Source: Dysgonomonas sp. UBA7710
Lineage (GTDB): Bacteria > Bacteroidota > Bacteroidia > Bacteroidales > Dysgonomonadaceae
DNA: 64,000 bases
Direction of reading: 5' to 3'
Assembly: GCF_002482385.1 (NCBI RefSeq)
Contig: NZ_DLFW01000024.1
Location: 124,001-188,000 of the forward strand
The notes under the pieces were generated by a model. It was not told the DNA's origin. It saw nothing but the letters and a program-made list of their open reading frames with translations, and made no database searches. Positions 26,631-35,527 of this stretch are shown here, in pieces. The position numbers and the translations under genes are program-made. Each line of letters opens with the position of its first letter. Within the stretch, counting starts at the first letter, position 1.

Positions 26631-26763
26631 TTTTATCTATATGTTACCTGAGAAAAAGAGTTCTTTGAAATAGTATCATACAAGTTTATTTTGCAATTAG
26701 ACAACAAAATTGAAAAAAACTGAAAATACAGAAAAACTGTTACATTTGTTACTTTTTAACTAT
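26631..26763 (+). repeat. Composite dispersed element, copy C (DUF454-ppa spacer)
   Basis: TTTATCTATAT (26632-26642), 17 nt, boxA-like GTTCTTTGAAA (26660-26670), about 67 nt, then TGTTACATTTGTTACTTT and TTAACTAT (26738-26763). It is the clearest full copy and has no heptad filling. The remaining 26457-26959 spacer shows only a -7 element for ppa at 26905-26912 (TAAATTTG). Confidence 0.65.
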
Positions 26764-26904
26764 TAATCCATGCAAAACAACAATAGATTTCGTAGCTAAT
26801 TCTGTAAAAAAACACTTTTAAGTACTGTAAGGAGTTCAAACTAAATGCCCCAGTCCTGCTAGAGATGTTTTATCAATCGATATGGAGATACAGAAATATT
26901 GATG

Positions 26905-26912
26905 TAAATTTG
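26905..26912 (+). promoter_or_regulatory. -7 promoter element of ppa
   Basis: TAAATTTG matches TAnnTTTG, 48 bases before the ppa ATG. No good -33 element is seen. Confidence 0.4.
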
Positions 26913-26959
26913 CACCCGCAAAACGAAATACAACACTTACAGAAAGATAAAATATTGAA

Positions 26960-27583
26960 ATGAACAGACAGAAATTCAAAGCTCATCCATGGCACGGTAT
27001 CGCTATTGGCGATAATGCCCCCGAAGTCGTAACTTGCTTTATAGAGATAGTACCGACTGATACCGTGAAATACGAAGTAGATAAAGAAACCGGGTATCTG
27101 AGCATAGATCGTCCTCAAAAATATTCGAATATCATTCCTGCGCTTTATGGTTTTATTCCTCAGACATATAGCGCCGACCGGGTAGCTGAAGTTACTAATA
27201 TGCAGTTGAACCGGACGGATATAGAAGGCGATAATGACCCTGTAGATATATGTGTACTGACAGAAAAAGATATTACCCATGGGGATATTATCGTCAAAGC
27301 TCGTCCCATAGGCGGATTTCGATTGCTGGATCATAACAAGGCCGACGATAAACTGATAGCAGTACTTGAGAATGATGCCATATACGGTTCGTTCCGTGAT
27401 ATATGCGATGTCCCTGTTATGGTAATAGACAGGCTGAAACATTACTTCACCACTTATAAGGATTTGCCCGGAGATAAATCTCCACGCTGTATTTTAACTG
27501 ATATATATGACGTAAAAACAGCACACGAAGTCATCCGAAGGTCTATTGAAGATTACGACAACGAGTACAGAAATGAGAAGTAA
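26960..27583 (+). CDS. ppa: Family I inorganic pyrophosphatase
   Basis: Soluble enzyme that hydrolyses pyrophosphate, pulling biosynthetic reactions forward. It has 207 residues. The family signature DNDPVDI is near residues 92-98, with neighbouring active-site stretches YGFIPQTYSADRV (about 67-79) and GDIIVKARPIGGFRLLDHNKADDKLIAV (about 109-135). It overlaps the metallophosphoesterase gene by 11 bases, suggesting translational coupling. Confidence 0.92.
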   Translation: MNRQKFKAHPWHGIAIGDNAPEVVTCFIEIVPTDTVKYEVDKETGYLSIDRPQKYSNIIPALYGFIPQTYSADRVAEVTNMQLNRTDIEGDNDPVDICVLTEKDITHGDIIVKARPIGGFRLLDHNKADDKLIAVLENDAIYGSFRDICDVPVMVIDRLKHYFTTYKDLPGDKSPRCILTDIYDVKTAHEVIRRSIEDYDNEYRNEK

Positions 27584-28433
27584 GAGGAAAAGATTCCTGA
27601 TTATTGTATCTGCTGTTTTATTGGCATGCATCCTTTGTCTTGCATACGGATACTGGGAGGCACGAAATATAGAGATACGGGAAATGACTTTCTCCGGCGA
27701 AGATATTCCGGCATCTTTCATAGGTAAGAAGATCATTTTTGTATCTGATATTCATTGCAACCGTTATTTTACTCCTGCGGATGTAAAGGAACTCGTGCAA
27801 CAAATAAACGAGAGGAATCCGGATATTATCATGCTTGGGGGAGATTATATCCTCAAGGATACAACATATACAAATCCGTTCTTTAAAGAAATAAAGAACC
27901 TTAAAAGCACCTACGGAGTTTATTCCGTTTTGGGAAATCACGATCACTGGGAAGATGCCAGTCTCATTCAGAAAGGATTGGCGGATTGCGGATTCTATAT
28001 TTGTGACAACCAGTCTTACTGGATAAAAGAAGGAAACGACAGTATAAAAATAGGAGGTGTCGGCGATTTCTGGGAAGACAAGCAATTGATTGGGAATACG
28101 GTTAATGATGTCAAAAAATCCGATTTCTGTATTCTTTTGTCTCATAACCCTGATTATCTGGAACTACTGAATACCAACAAGGTAGACCTCATGCTCTCCG
28201 GCCATACGCATGCCGGACAAATTACACTTTTCGGTATATATGCACCGGCTATGCCCAGTACAGAAGCGCGAAGGAAAGATCTAGGCTATCTGAATACCGG
28301 ACAGAGATACCGCTATGGCTGGAAAGAAAAAGACGGCATCAAATTATATGTTACTTCGGGAATCGGCATGGGAGCTGTACCTTTCCGATTCTTTGCCCCT
28401 CCTGAAATTATAGAGATTACGCTAATCCGGTAG
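27573..28433 (+). CDS. YkuE/YaeI-like metallophosphoesterase
   Basis: A 286-residue membrane-tethered phosphoesterase. A basic start and one hydrophobic helix (about residues 8-24) anchor it, with the catalytic domain outside the inner membrane. The calcineurin-fold motifs are present in order: SDIHCNRYF, GGDYI, GNHDHW, LSHNPDY and SGHTHAGQ. These supply the two-metal site. Related YkuE/YaeI enzymes act on phospholipid or nucleotide phosphates, but the substrate is not known here. ATG 27573 is chosen over TTG 27546, which would overlap ppa by 38 bases. Confidence 0.85.
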   Translation: MRSKRKRFLIIVSAVLLACILCLAYGYWEARNIEIREMTFSGEDIPASFIGKKIIFVSDIHCNRYFTPADVKELVQQINERNPDIIMLGGDYILKDTTYTNPFFKEIKNLKSTYGVYSVLGNHDHWEDASLIQKGLADCGFYICDNQSYWIKEGNDSIKIGGVGDFWEDKQLIGNTVNDVKKSDFCILLSHNPDYLELLNTNKVDLMLSGHTHAGQITLFGIYAPAMPSTEARRKDLGYLNTGQRYRYGWKEKDGIKLYVTSGIGMGAVPFRFFAPPEIIEITLIR

Positions 28434-28474
28434 GGTTGTACAATATTCATCGTACAACCTTATCTCACAGCACA

Positions 28475-28822
28475 TCACTCGGTTTTATTCGCTCCCAATC
28501 TTAGAAAAGTCTTGTTCTTGCTAAAAAAACAATCAAGCGTATCATCTATATTATAGATACGAAAACTGTTTGCATAGCTCCATGTACCTCTTACATATAC
28601 TTTACAGAGATAAATTTCATCAGGATTTTCACGTTTATCTTCCGGGATCTTATCATACGACAGAGCTTTTACTTCTTCTATCTTTGTGATAGTCCCGTTG
28701 TCAGTATCCCTGTATTTAAAATGACTCTTCACAGCCTGTCCCATTTTGTCCAAATCGCTTTGACAAGAAATTAAGGAAAAGGTGCAAAAAAGGACGATTA
28801 CGGAAAATATATACTTTTTCAT
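28475..28822 (-). CDS. Small hypothetical lipoprotein
   Basis: A 115-residue protein with signal and lipobox LISC (Cys20), followed by QSDLDK, so an envelope lipoprotein. The mature part (about 95 residues) is charged and contains YLCKVYVRGTWSYANSFRIYN and a second pair of cysteines. No family is recognised. A short hairpin (28434-28459, GGTTGTAC / GTACAACC) separates it from the convergent phosphoesterase gene. Confidence 0.7.
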   Translation of the reverse strand: MKKYIFSVIVLFCTFSLISCQSDLDKMGQAVKSHFKYRDTDNGTITKIEEVKALSYDKIPEDKRENPDEIYLCKVYVRGTWSYANSFRIYNIDDTLDCFFSKNKTFLRLGANKTE

Positions 28823-28840
28823 ATTTGTTTTATAAAAAAT

Positions 28841-28920
28841 AATTAGCGAATTCGAAAATTAGCAGATTAGCAAATGGCGCGAAGCGGCAATCTCATTTTC
28901 GAATTTTCAAATCTGCTAAT
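28841..28920. repeat. Inverted octad-like repeat between the lipoprotein and MscS genes
   Basis: AATTCGAAAA (28849-28858) is complementary to TTTTCGAATT (28896-28905), and AGCAGATT (28861-28868) to AATCTGCT (28910-28917). The words ATTAGCAG and ATTAGCAA are the complement of the octads at 16960-16991, so the same word family recurs at 16.9 and 28.9 kb. Confidence 0.6.
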
Positions 28921-28952
28921 ACTCAAATTATCTACTTTATCTACTCGAAATC

Positions 28953-30254
28953 TTATTGCTCCATCCGTTTCATATATACATTATAATCATCACTTCCCGA
29001 TGATTCCTCATGTATTGTCAACCCGAAATATTGCACCACACTGATCAGGTGATTCATTATCTCGGCCAATATGGTCTCATACTCTGCCCATATGGTTGTA
29101 CTGGTAAATGTATATAGTTCTATCGGCAAGCCTTGTGTCGTTGACGCCAGTTGCCTTACCAGAAGGGTCATATCTTTATTTATATTCGGATGATTACGCA
29201 GGTAATGGATTCCATATTGCATAAACAGGTCACAATTGGTAATAGCATGCTTATTCAACGGCAGATCACTAGCCGTCTGTTTGTTCAACTTCGCATATAT
29301 CCCTTGCTTTTCCTTTATATAACCGGCAATACCATCTACTTTTTTGAACTTTTCAATCTCTTCTTCGGTCAAAAAGCGGATACTATCATATTTAATATTC
29401 AATGCCCGCCGGAACCGCCGGCCGCCTGATTCCTGCATACCACGCCAATTCTGGAACGAATCGGATATAAGAGCATAAGTAGGAATTGTAGTAATTGTTT
29501 TATCGAAATTGCGGACTTTTACTGTTGTCAGTGTTATTTCTTCCACATTGCCATCCGCTCCGTATTTGTTCATTGTTATCCAGTCTCCTATCTGTACCAT
29601 GTCGTTTGTCGTAATCTGTATACTACCTACAAACCCCATGATAGAATCTTTAAACATCAGTAACAGCACAGCAGAAGCTGCCCCCATCGCAGCAAAAAAC
29701 GCCGTGGCAGAGCGTCCCGTAAGAATGGCATATATAACTACTGCTCCAAATATGAAAAGAATGATCTGTATTACCTGAAAATAACTCCTCATCGGCTTAT
29801 TCTTGAATGCAGGCTTTTCCTGTAAGACATCTCCAAACGATCTTACCAATGCCATTACAGTCCATATCACCATGAAGACTAAATAAATATCAGTCAGCTT
29901 TATCAGCGGACTTACCAGGCCTTTGAAGTCGTAAAATACAATTGGTATGGCTCCCCTGACAAATGAATACGGTACAACCAAAGCCAGATAATGAGGTAGC
30001 TTATTATTTATGGTGTATCCGAAAAAAGAAAGTGTGGTTATCTTTTCGACACGATGAAAAACAAATGTCAGGATCTTTCTAACCACCAGCTGCAACACAT
30101 ACACTGTTACTGTTACAATTGCCAGCAATACTATTAATTTGACATATTCTATCCATTGTTCAGGAACCCCCAAATGAGATAATGTTTCTTGCATCCATCT
30201 GGCTATCGAGACAGTCATAGACTCATAATCAGATTGTAAATCTTCTATATCCAT
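28953..30254 (-). CDS. Mechanosensitive ion channel (MscS family, YbdG-like)
   Basis: Membrane channel that opens under membrane tension. It has 433 residues from ATG 30254; an upstream in-frame ATG at 30287 would add 11. Several N-terminal helices precede the pore helix near residues 180-215 (YAILTGRSATAFFAAMGAASAVLLLMFKDSIMGFVGSIQ), followed by the beta domain with GDWITM, NVEEITLTTVKVRNFDKTITTIPTY, and a C-terminal cytoplasmic part. This length and layout resemble YbdG rather than short MscS. It stands alone; a mid-length 5' spacer of 220 bases precedes it. Confidence 0.88.
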   Translation of the reverse strand: MDIEDLQSDYESMTVSIARWMQETLSHLGVPEQWIEYVKLIVLLAIVTVTVYVLQLVVRKILTFVFHRVEKITTLSFFGYTINNKLPHYLALVVPYSFVRGAIPIVFYDFKGLVSPLIKLTDIYLVFMVIWTVMALVRSFGDVLQEKPAFKNKPMRSYFQVIQIILFIFGAVVIYAILTGRSATAFFAAMGAASAVLLLMFKDSIMGFVGSIQITTNDMVQIGDWITMNKYGADGNVEEITLTTVKVRNFDKTITTIPTYALISDSFQNWRGMQESGGRRFRRALNIKYDSIRFLTEEEIEKFKKVDGIAGYIKEKQGIYAKLNKQTASDLPLNKHAITNCDLFMQYGIHYLRNHPNINKDMTLLVRQLASTTQGLPIELYTFTSTTIWAEYETILAEIMNHLISVVQYFGLTIHEESSGSDDYNVYMKRMEQ

Positions 30255-30477
30255 ACTATTTATATTTTTTTGAAACAACATACACATTCAATAAGCCAAC
30301 TTATAGACCTGCGACCTTAATTTTCCGAAGTCTCCCAAAATTAAGAATTAAAAATCGCCGATACAAGCCCGAATCAACATAATTGGATGTCGAATAATAA
30401 ATAATTTTGATTTAAATGTGGCCTCAATATAAAAAATCACAACATATTTTTCATACATTAGCACATCCTTAGGATAG

Positions 30478-30882
30478 ATGAACCGGCTGATAAATATGGA
30501 GAAAAGTGAAAAAAAATTTTCTGTAAAAGAAAGGTTATTAACATTTAAGCATGTATTTTATGGGTTCAAAGTATTATGGGCTGAAGAACACAATGCCCGC
30601 ATCCATATTATTACATCGGTTATTGTCATAGCTTTAAGTGCCTTACTCAATATATCTCTTACCGAATGGTTAGTTATCCTGGTACTGATAGGGCTGGTTT
30701 TGTCTCTCGAAATTATTAATACTTCTATAGAAAATATATGTGACTATATATCACCCGAATGGCATAAGAAGATAAGAAAAATAAAAGATCTCGCTGCTGC
30801 AGCCGTTTTCCTGGCGGCCATGATATCCGTTGCTTGCGGTATAATTATTTTCTTACCTAAGATTTGTGATTTTTTTACATAA
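30478..30882 (+). CDS. dgkA: Diacylglycerol kinase (undecaprenol kinase-like)
   Basis: Small trimeric membrane kinase that phosphorylates diacylglycerol or undecaprenol with ATP. It has 134 residues and three helices. The family motif is visible: LSLEIINTSIENICDYISPEWHKKIRKIKDLAAAAV near residues 78-113. Start ATG 30478; a second ATG (30496) would begin MEKSEKK and cannot be ruled out. A single gene that precedes the M16 peptidase by about 80 bases on the same strand. Confidence 0.9.
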   Translation: MNRLINMEKSEKKFSVKERLLTFKHVFYGFKVLWAEEHNARIHIITSVIVIALSALLNISLTEWLVILVLIGLVLSLEIINTSIENICDYISPEWHKKIRKIKDLAAAAVFLAAMISVACGIIIFLPKICDFFT

Positions 30883-30990
30883 AAATCAGACTAATAATAA
30901 ATGTTATCAAATATAAATATTTAGGCTTGAACTAAAAATACAATTAACCACATCATTACAAACATGTTCACTAATCTAAAACATTTAAGT

Positions 30991-33795
30991 ATGAGGAAAT
31001 CAATTATTTTATTTGCTTTATTAGCCATAACAGGCCTGATAAAAGCACAAGCACCTCAACCGTTACCGGTAGACCCACAGGTAAGATTCGGCACTCTGGA
31101 GAATGGTCTGACATACTATATCAGACACAATGCATATCCTGAAAAAAGAGCCGATTTTTATATCGCTCAGAAAGTAGGTTCGATGCAGGAAGAAGACGAT
31201 CAGGCAGGGCTGGCCCACTTCCTTGAGCATATGGCCTTTAACGGTTCAAAGAATTTCCCGGGTAAAAAGACAATGCTCAATTATCTGGAGAGTATCGGTG
31301 TTAAGTTTGGAGCAAACGTTAATGCATACACATCTTTTGACGAAACAGTATATAACCTTTCTGATGTACCGGTTGTACGTCAGACCATCATCGATTCTTG
31401 TTTGCTTGTATTGCACGACTGGTCGGGTTTTATCGCACTCAAGGATGAACAAATAGACGAAGAACGCCTGGTTATAAAAGAGGAATGGCGTACGCGTAGC
31501 GGGGCGCAATCCCGCATTTGGGATAAACAACTGCCCGTTATTTTCCAAGGTAGTAAATATGCAGACCGTATGCCTATCGGAAAAATGGAAATCGTTGAAA
31601 ATTTTCCATATCAGACGCTAAAAGATTATTATCACAAATGGTATAGGCCCGACTTGCAGGCTATTATTGTTGTAGGAGATATAAATGTAGATGAAGTAGA
31701 GGCACAGGTGAAAACCATGTTCGCCGATATACCTAAACCTGTCAACCCTGCCGAAAGGGTATATTTCCCTGTACCGGACAATGAAGAGCCTATCGTATCG
31801 GTAATAACAGATCCGGAAGCTGTACAAACCGTTGTCAGCTTATATATAAAGCATGATATTCTGCCCGAAAATCTGAAGAAAACACAAGCCGAACTAATGA
31901 CCGGCATCGTAAAAAGCATGGCTTCCAGCATGTTATCTGACAGATTAAATGAAATATCTCAAAAAGCCGACGCTCCATTTGCAGCATCATATGCTTACGA
32001 TGGTAATTTCTTTGTATCCAAAACCAAAGATGCTTGGACCACAATGGCTTTGAGCAAAGAGGGTAAAGTGGATGAAACATTAGCAAGTATGATAAGGGAA
32101 AACGAACGTATCCGCAAATTCGGATTCACCGAAGCAGAAGTAGAAAGGGCGAAAGCAACCCTTCTGCAAAGATATGAGGATATGTATAATAACAGAAATA
32201 AAGAGCTGAACAGAAGATATGTGCAGGAATATGTCCGCAGCTTCTCTGACAATGAGGGCATTCCCGGGATAGAATATGAATACAATTTCCTGAAACAAAT
32301 CGCTCCTATGATTAACGCCCAGATGGTCAATGCTATGTCGCAAGGGCTTATAAATAACAAAAACATTATCATTACCGTTACAGGCCCGGAAAAAGAAGGT
32401 CTGGTATATCCTACCACAGATGAATTACTTAATGTATTCAAAGCTGTGGAAGCCGAAGATATTACTCCATATGCGGAAACTGTTTCGGATGAACCGCTTA
32501 TTAGCCAGATGCCACAAGCCGGTAAGGTTGTTAGTACGACAACAGACGAGAAACTGGGAGCTACAGTCTGGACTTTGTCGAACGGAATGAAAGTCGTTAT
32601 CAAAAAGACTGATTTTAAAGATGATGAAATCATTATGGCATCTCATGCCTATGGAGGCACATCCATTATAGCCGATGCAGATATAAACAATGCAAACATG
32701 GCATCTATGGTGCCATATGTAGGCGGTATCGGAAACTTCAGTTCTACTGACCTGAAAAAGGCATTAGCTGGTAAATCGGCAAATGTAAATGCATACATAT
32801 CAGGCTGGACACAAGGATTGAATGGTTCATCAAATATCAAAAACCAGGAAACTCTGTTGCAGCTTACATATCTGTACTTTACCGCGCCTCGTAAAGATGA
32901 GGGGGCATACACAACATTGATGGATGCAATAAAGAACCAGTTGAAAAACCTGAGTTCAGAGCCATCTTATGTTATGGGGCTGCGCACCAATGAAGCTAAA
33001 TACGAGAACAATCCACGTATGAAAGAAATGACCCTGGAAGATGCGGAGAAACTGAATTATGACCGTATCATCGAAATCTACAAAGAAGTATTCGCTAATC
33101 CCGGTTCATTCACTTTCACATTTGTGGGAAGTATAGACGAAGCTACTTTAAAACCGCTGGTAGAACAGTATCTGGCATCTCTACCATCAGGGAACAAAGA
33201 TGCTAAATATAAAAATGTAAAGGCAGATATACGCAAAGGCAAGTTTGAAGATGTATTCGAGCAGGAAATGAAAACACCTAAGACTTCTGTATTCGAATTA
33301 TATAGCGGAACATTGAAACGCGATCAGAAGGCCCAAATCGCATTATCTGCATTGAAACAAATCCTGGATATCGTATATGTACGCACCATCAGAGAAGAAG
33401 CAGGCGGAACATATGGAGTACGTGCTCAAGCCGGAATCAGTCGAATACCGGAAGGGCAGACCACTCTGCAAATGACATTCGACACCGATCCTGAAAGAGC
33501 CATGTCAATAGCTCCTATTGTTGACCGTGAAGTGAAAAACATAGCGGAAAAAGGACCTGAAGATGCAGATTTCCAGAAAGTAAAAGAATATATGGTGAAG
33601 AAATTCCAGGAAGATGAAAAGCAAAATGGTTACTGGGTGAGTGTACTGAGTGCATACCATTTCTATGGAGAGGATAATTACTCAAATTATCTGTCAATCG
33701 TAAATGCTTTGACTAAAGACGACATCAAAGATATTACAAAACAACTGATATCACAGAGTAACTTTATTGAAGTGATAATGAATCCTAAGAAATAA
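30991..33795 (+). CDS. Secreted M16-family zinc metallopeptidase
   Basis: A 934-residue periplasmic or outer-membrane peptidase of the pitrilysin family, with two clam-shell halves. A signal peptide (MRKSIILFALLAITGLIKAQA) supports ATG 30991; the upstream ATG 30964 would add nine residues. The inverted zinc motif HFLEH is at residues 76-80, and the third ligand glutamate lies about 75 residues on, near EEWRTRSG. The second half lacks a clear HxxEH and is probably structural, as in homologues. A C-terminal active-site lid glycine-rich loop is present. A strong terminator follows. Confidence 0.92.
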   Translation: MRKSIILFALLAITGLIKAQAPQPLPVDPQVRFGTLENGLTYYIRHNAYPEKRADFYIAQKVGSMQEEDDQAGLAHFLEHMAFNGSKNFPGKKTMLNYLESIGVKFGANVNAYTSFDETVYNLSDVPVVRQTIIDSCLLVLHDWSGFIALKDEQIDEERLVIKEEWRTRSGAQSRIWDKQLPVIFQGSKYADRMPIGKMEIVENFPYQTLKDYYHKWYRPDLQAIIVVGDINVDEVEAQVKTMFADIPKPVNPAERVYFPVPDNEEPIVSVITDPEAVQTVVSLYIKHDILPENLKKTQAELMTGIVKSMASSMLSDRLNEISQKADAPFAASYAYDGNFFVSKTKDAWTTMALSKEGKVDETLASMIRENERIRKFGFTEAEVERAKATLLQRYEDMYNNRNKELNRRYVQEYVRSFSDNEGIPGIEYEYNFLKQIAPMINAQMVNAMSQGLINNKNIIITVTGPEKEGLVYPTTDELLNVFKAVEAEDITPYAETVSDEPLISQMPQAGKVVSTTTDEKLGATVWTLSNGMKVVIKKTDFKDDEIIMASHAYGGTSIIADADINNANMASMVPYVGGIGNFSSTDLKKALAGKSANVNAYISGWTQGLNGSSNIKNQETLLQLTYLYFTAPRKDEGAYTTLMDAIKNQLKNLSSEPSYVMGLRTNEAKYENNPRMKEMTLEDAEKLNYDRIIEIYKEVFANPGSFTFTFVGSIDEATLKPLVEQYLASLPSGNKDAKYKNVKADIRKGKFEDVFEQEMKTPKTSVFELYSGTLKRDQKAQIALSALKQILDIVYVRTIREEAGGTYGVRAQAGISRIPEGQTTLQMTFDTDPERAMSIAPIVDREVKNIAEKGPEDADFQKVKEYMVKKFQEDEKQNGYWVSVLSAYHFYGEDNYSNYLSIVNALTKDDIKDITKQLISQSNFIEVIMNPKK

Positions 33796-33818
33796 TTCTA
33801 TTATAATTCTTTCGATAG

Positions 33819-33855
33819 AAAAAGCTGTTTGGGCAGATGCCCAAACAGCTTTTTA
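33819..33855 (+). terminator. Terminator of the M16 peptidase gene
   Basis: A long perfect stem (AAAAAGCTGTTTGGGC against GCCCAAACAGCTTTTT) with an AGAT loop and a T-run at the end. Confidence 0.9.
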
Positions 33856-33952
33856 TTTTATCATTCAACAATATAAATAAATCACTATTTTTGCAGAAAT
33901 CTAAGTATATAAAAACATGGTAATCATTGCACAGTCTGAGTCTGCATTTTTT

Positions 33953-33980
33953 GTAACGTTATCTTAACGAAACCTTAATG
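33953..33980 (+). promoter_or_regulatory. Putative Pho box before the O/P-type porin
   Basis: Three words, TAACG (33954-33958), TAACG (33965-33969) and TAATG (33976-33980), at exactly 11-bp steps, each preceded by T or G. PhoB-family regulators bind direct repeats of 11-bp period. A -7-like TTACTTTG is at 34013-34020. The same layout occurs before pstS. Confidence 0.65.
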
Positions 33981-34042
33981 ATAATACAAAGCTGTTTTCA
34001 AATCTTTACGCTTTACTTTGCAGAAAAAAATAGGAAATTGAT

Positions 34043-35074
34043 ATGAAACAACTTTATTTTATTTTCAGCCTCATAATTTTACAGGCCATCAACCCTTGCT
34101 TTGCTCAGGAAAAGGACTCCGTTTCTTTCAAACCATCAGGTAATGTTATTGCCAGAGGATTTTTAGATTACAGTACAGGTTTTGGACACGTGAATAAAGA
34201 AAAAGGATTTGATATTACGCGGGCATTTCTCGGATATAACTATAAATTTACCCGTACGATACAGGCACAGGTCATTATTGACGGTGCAGCAGGAAAAACA
34301 TCATCCGACGGGCTTGAGGTATATCTACGCAATGCTTTTGTAAACTGGAACGACAAAGGCTTTAATGTAAATCTCGGGCAAACCAATCTGATGCAATTCA
34401 GCATTCAGGAAAAATACTGGATGCACCGCTATGTAATGAAATCTTTTCAGGATCTGAATAAAATGGCTCCTAGCGTAGACTTAGGCGTTACGGCAGAATA
34501 CACTTTCAATGACTATATTTCTGCCGACATTAGCCTTACCAATGGAGAAGGATACAAAAAAGTGAAAAAAGACAATAGCATGCGTTATGCTGCCGGACTA
34601 AGCCTGCACCCGATAAAAAACACAATATTCAGGGTTTATGCAGACGTATACAACGACGATGAAACTCAACGGGATGCCCTGCCAACAGGAATAACAGATG
34701 CTAAATACAAAGACCAGTACTCATTATCGCTCTTTGCGGGCTATCAGGATAAGAAAATATCGGGAGGTGTGGAATATAACAGAGTTTATAACAAAGGCTT
34801 TATAGACAAAAAAGACTATTATGGCTATTCCGTTTATGCATCGGCCAAGGTAGCCCCCAAATGGAGGACATTTGCACGTTACGATTTGATGGATTCGTCC
34901 AATCCCGATAATTTTACATCACCATGGAACAGCCTGGATGGCCAACTTATGATGATAGGTGCGGAATTCCAGCCATTGAAACAATTGAAAATCGCTCCCA
35001 ACTTTCGCAACATAAACGCAGACAGAGGTAAAGCTGAACAGTATTTCTTTATCAACCTGGAGATTAATTTGTAA
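34043..35074 (+). CDS. O/P-type phosphate-selective porin
   Basis: An outer-membrane beta-barrel of 343 residues with a signal peptide (about 1-21, ending PCFA) and repeated amphipathic strands ending EINL. The porin O/P fold (OprP-like) is indicated by RGFLDYSTGFG, ITRAFLGYNYKFT, INGDG-like LSNGEG and the GLSLHPIKN strand. OprP takes up phosphate; here the position upstream of pst and a Pho box argue for the same (inference). Monocistronic, with a 453-base spacer to pstS containing a MITE-like repeat. Confidence 0.85.
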   Translation: MKQLYFIFSLIILQAINPCFAQEKDSVSFKPSGNVIARGFLDYSTGFGHVNKEKGFDITRAFLGYNYKFTRTIQAQVIIDGAAGKTSSDGLEVYLRNAFVNWNDKGFNVNLGQTNLMQFSIQEKYWMHRYVMKSFQDLNKMAPSVDLGVTAEYTFNDYISADISLTNGEGYKKVKKDNSMRYAAGLSLHPIKNTIFRVYADVYNDDETQRDALPTGITDAKYKDQYSLSLFAGYQDKKISGGVEYNRVYNKGFIDKKDYYGYSVYASAKVAPKWRTFARYDLMDSSNPDNFTSPWNSLDGQLMMIGAEFQPLKQLKIAPNFRNINADRGKAEQYFFINLEINL

Positions 35075-35106
35075 GTTTTCTGATACACAAAATAATCTTG
35101 AGGGAG

Positions 35107-35310
35107 GGTGTGTCAAAAGGAGAACAACACGATCAATGTGCTACCCTCTTTGTCATTGGCTCCGCTTCGCTCTGCCGAACGTTGTTTCTGAGTGTAACGA
35201 AGGATCTCGACCCTGAGGAACGAGATGTTTCACTCCGTTCAACATGACAACCAACGGTCACAGGAGCGTAGCGTATGTAAATAGAAAGTGAAAAATACTT
35301 TTGGCACACC
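35107..35310. mobile_element. 204-bp MITE-like element with terminal inverted repeats
   Basis: GGTGTGTCAAAAG (35107-35119) and CTTTTGGCACACC (35298-35310) are inverted with 12 of 13 matching bases. The GGTGTGTCAAAA end resembles transposase termini, and no transposase fits inside. The interior contains a repeat (around 35155-35250) with words like CGTTCAACATGAC and GAACGGAGTGAAAC, similar to 16856-16884. Target duplication was not identified. Confidence 0.5.
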
Positions 35311-35446
35311 TTCTTTTTTCTTTCCTGTATATGGAATTCCCCGCATTGCCGATAAGGAAGCAACAATGACTAATACTACACCTTCTGACGATAACTAACC
35401 AGACTAAATCATTTCCAGAACTCACGACAACGACACGCCTTTAATC

Positions 35447-35474
35447 TTAACCGTTTCGTAACAAATCCTTAGTC
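35447..35474 (+). promoter_or_regulatory. Putative Pho box before pstS
   Basis: TAACC (35448-35452), TAACA (35459-35463) and TAGTC (35470-35474), again at exactly 11-bp steps. The -7-like TAATATTG lies at 35495-35502. Comparison with 33953-33980 gives a consensus near T(T)AAC with 11-bp period. Confidence 0.65.
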
Positions 35475-35527
35475 CGTTTGTTATAATAACATAATAATAT
35501 TGCATCAGAATTTAAAAGTAAAAGGAA

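Noticed and set aside
28434..28459. GGTTGTAC / GTACAACC hairpin between the phosphoesterase and lipoprotein genes
   Set aside because: It forms an 8-bp stem but lacks a T-run on either side, so I did not list it as a terminator.
35133..35366. 77-codon frame on the minus strand between the porin and pstS
   Set aside because: It is inside the repeat element at 35107-35310 and follows its word pattern (for example VERSETSRSS).
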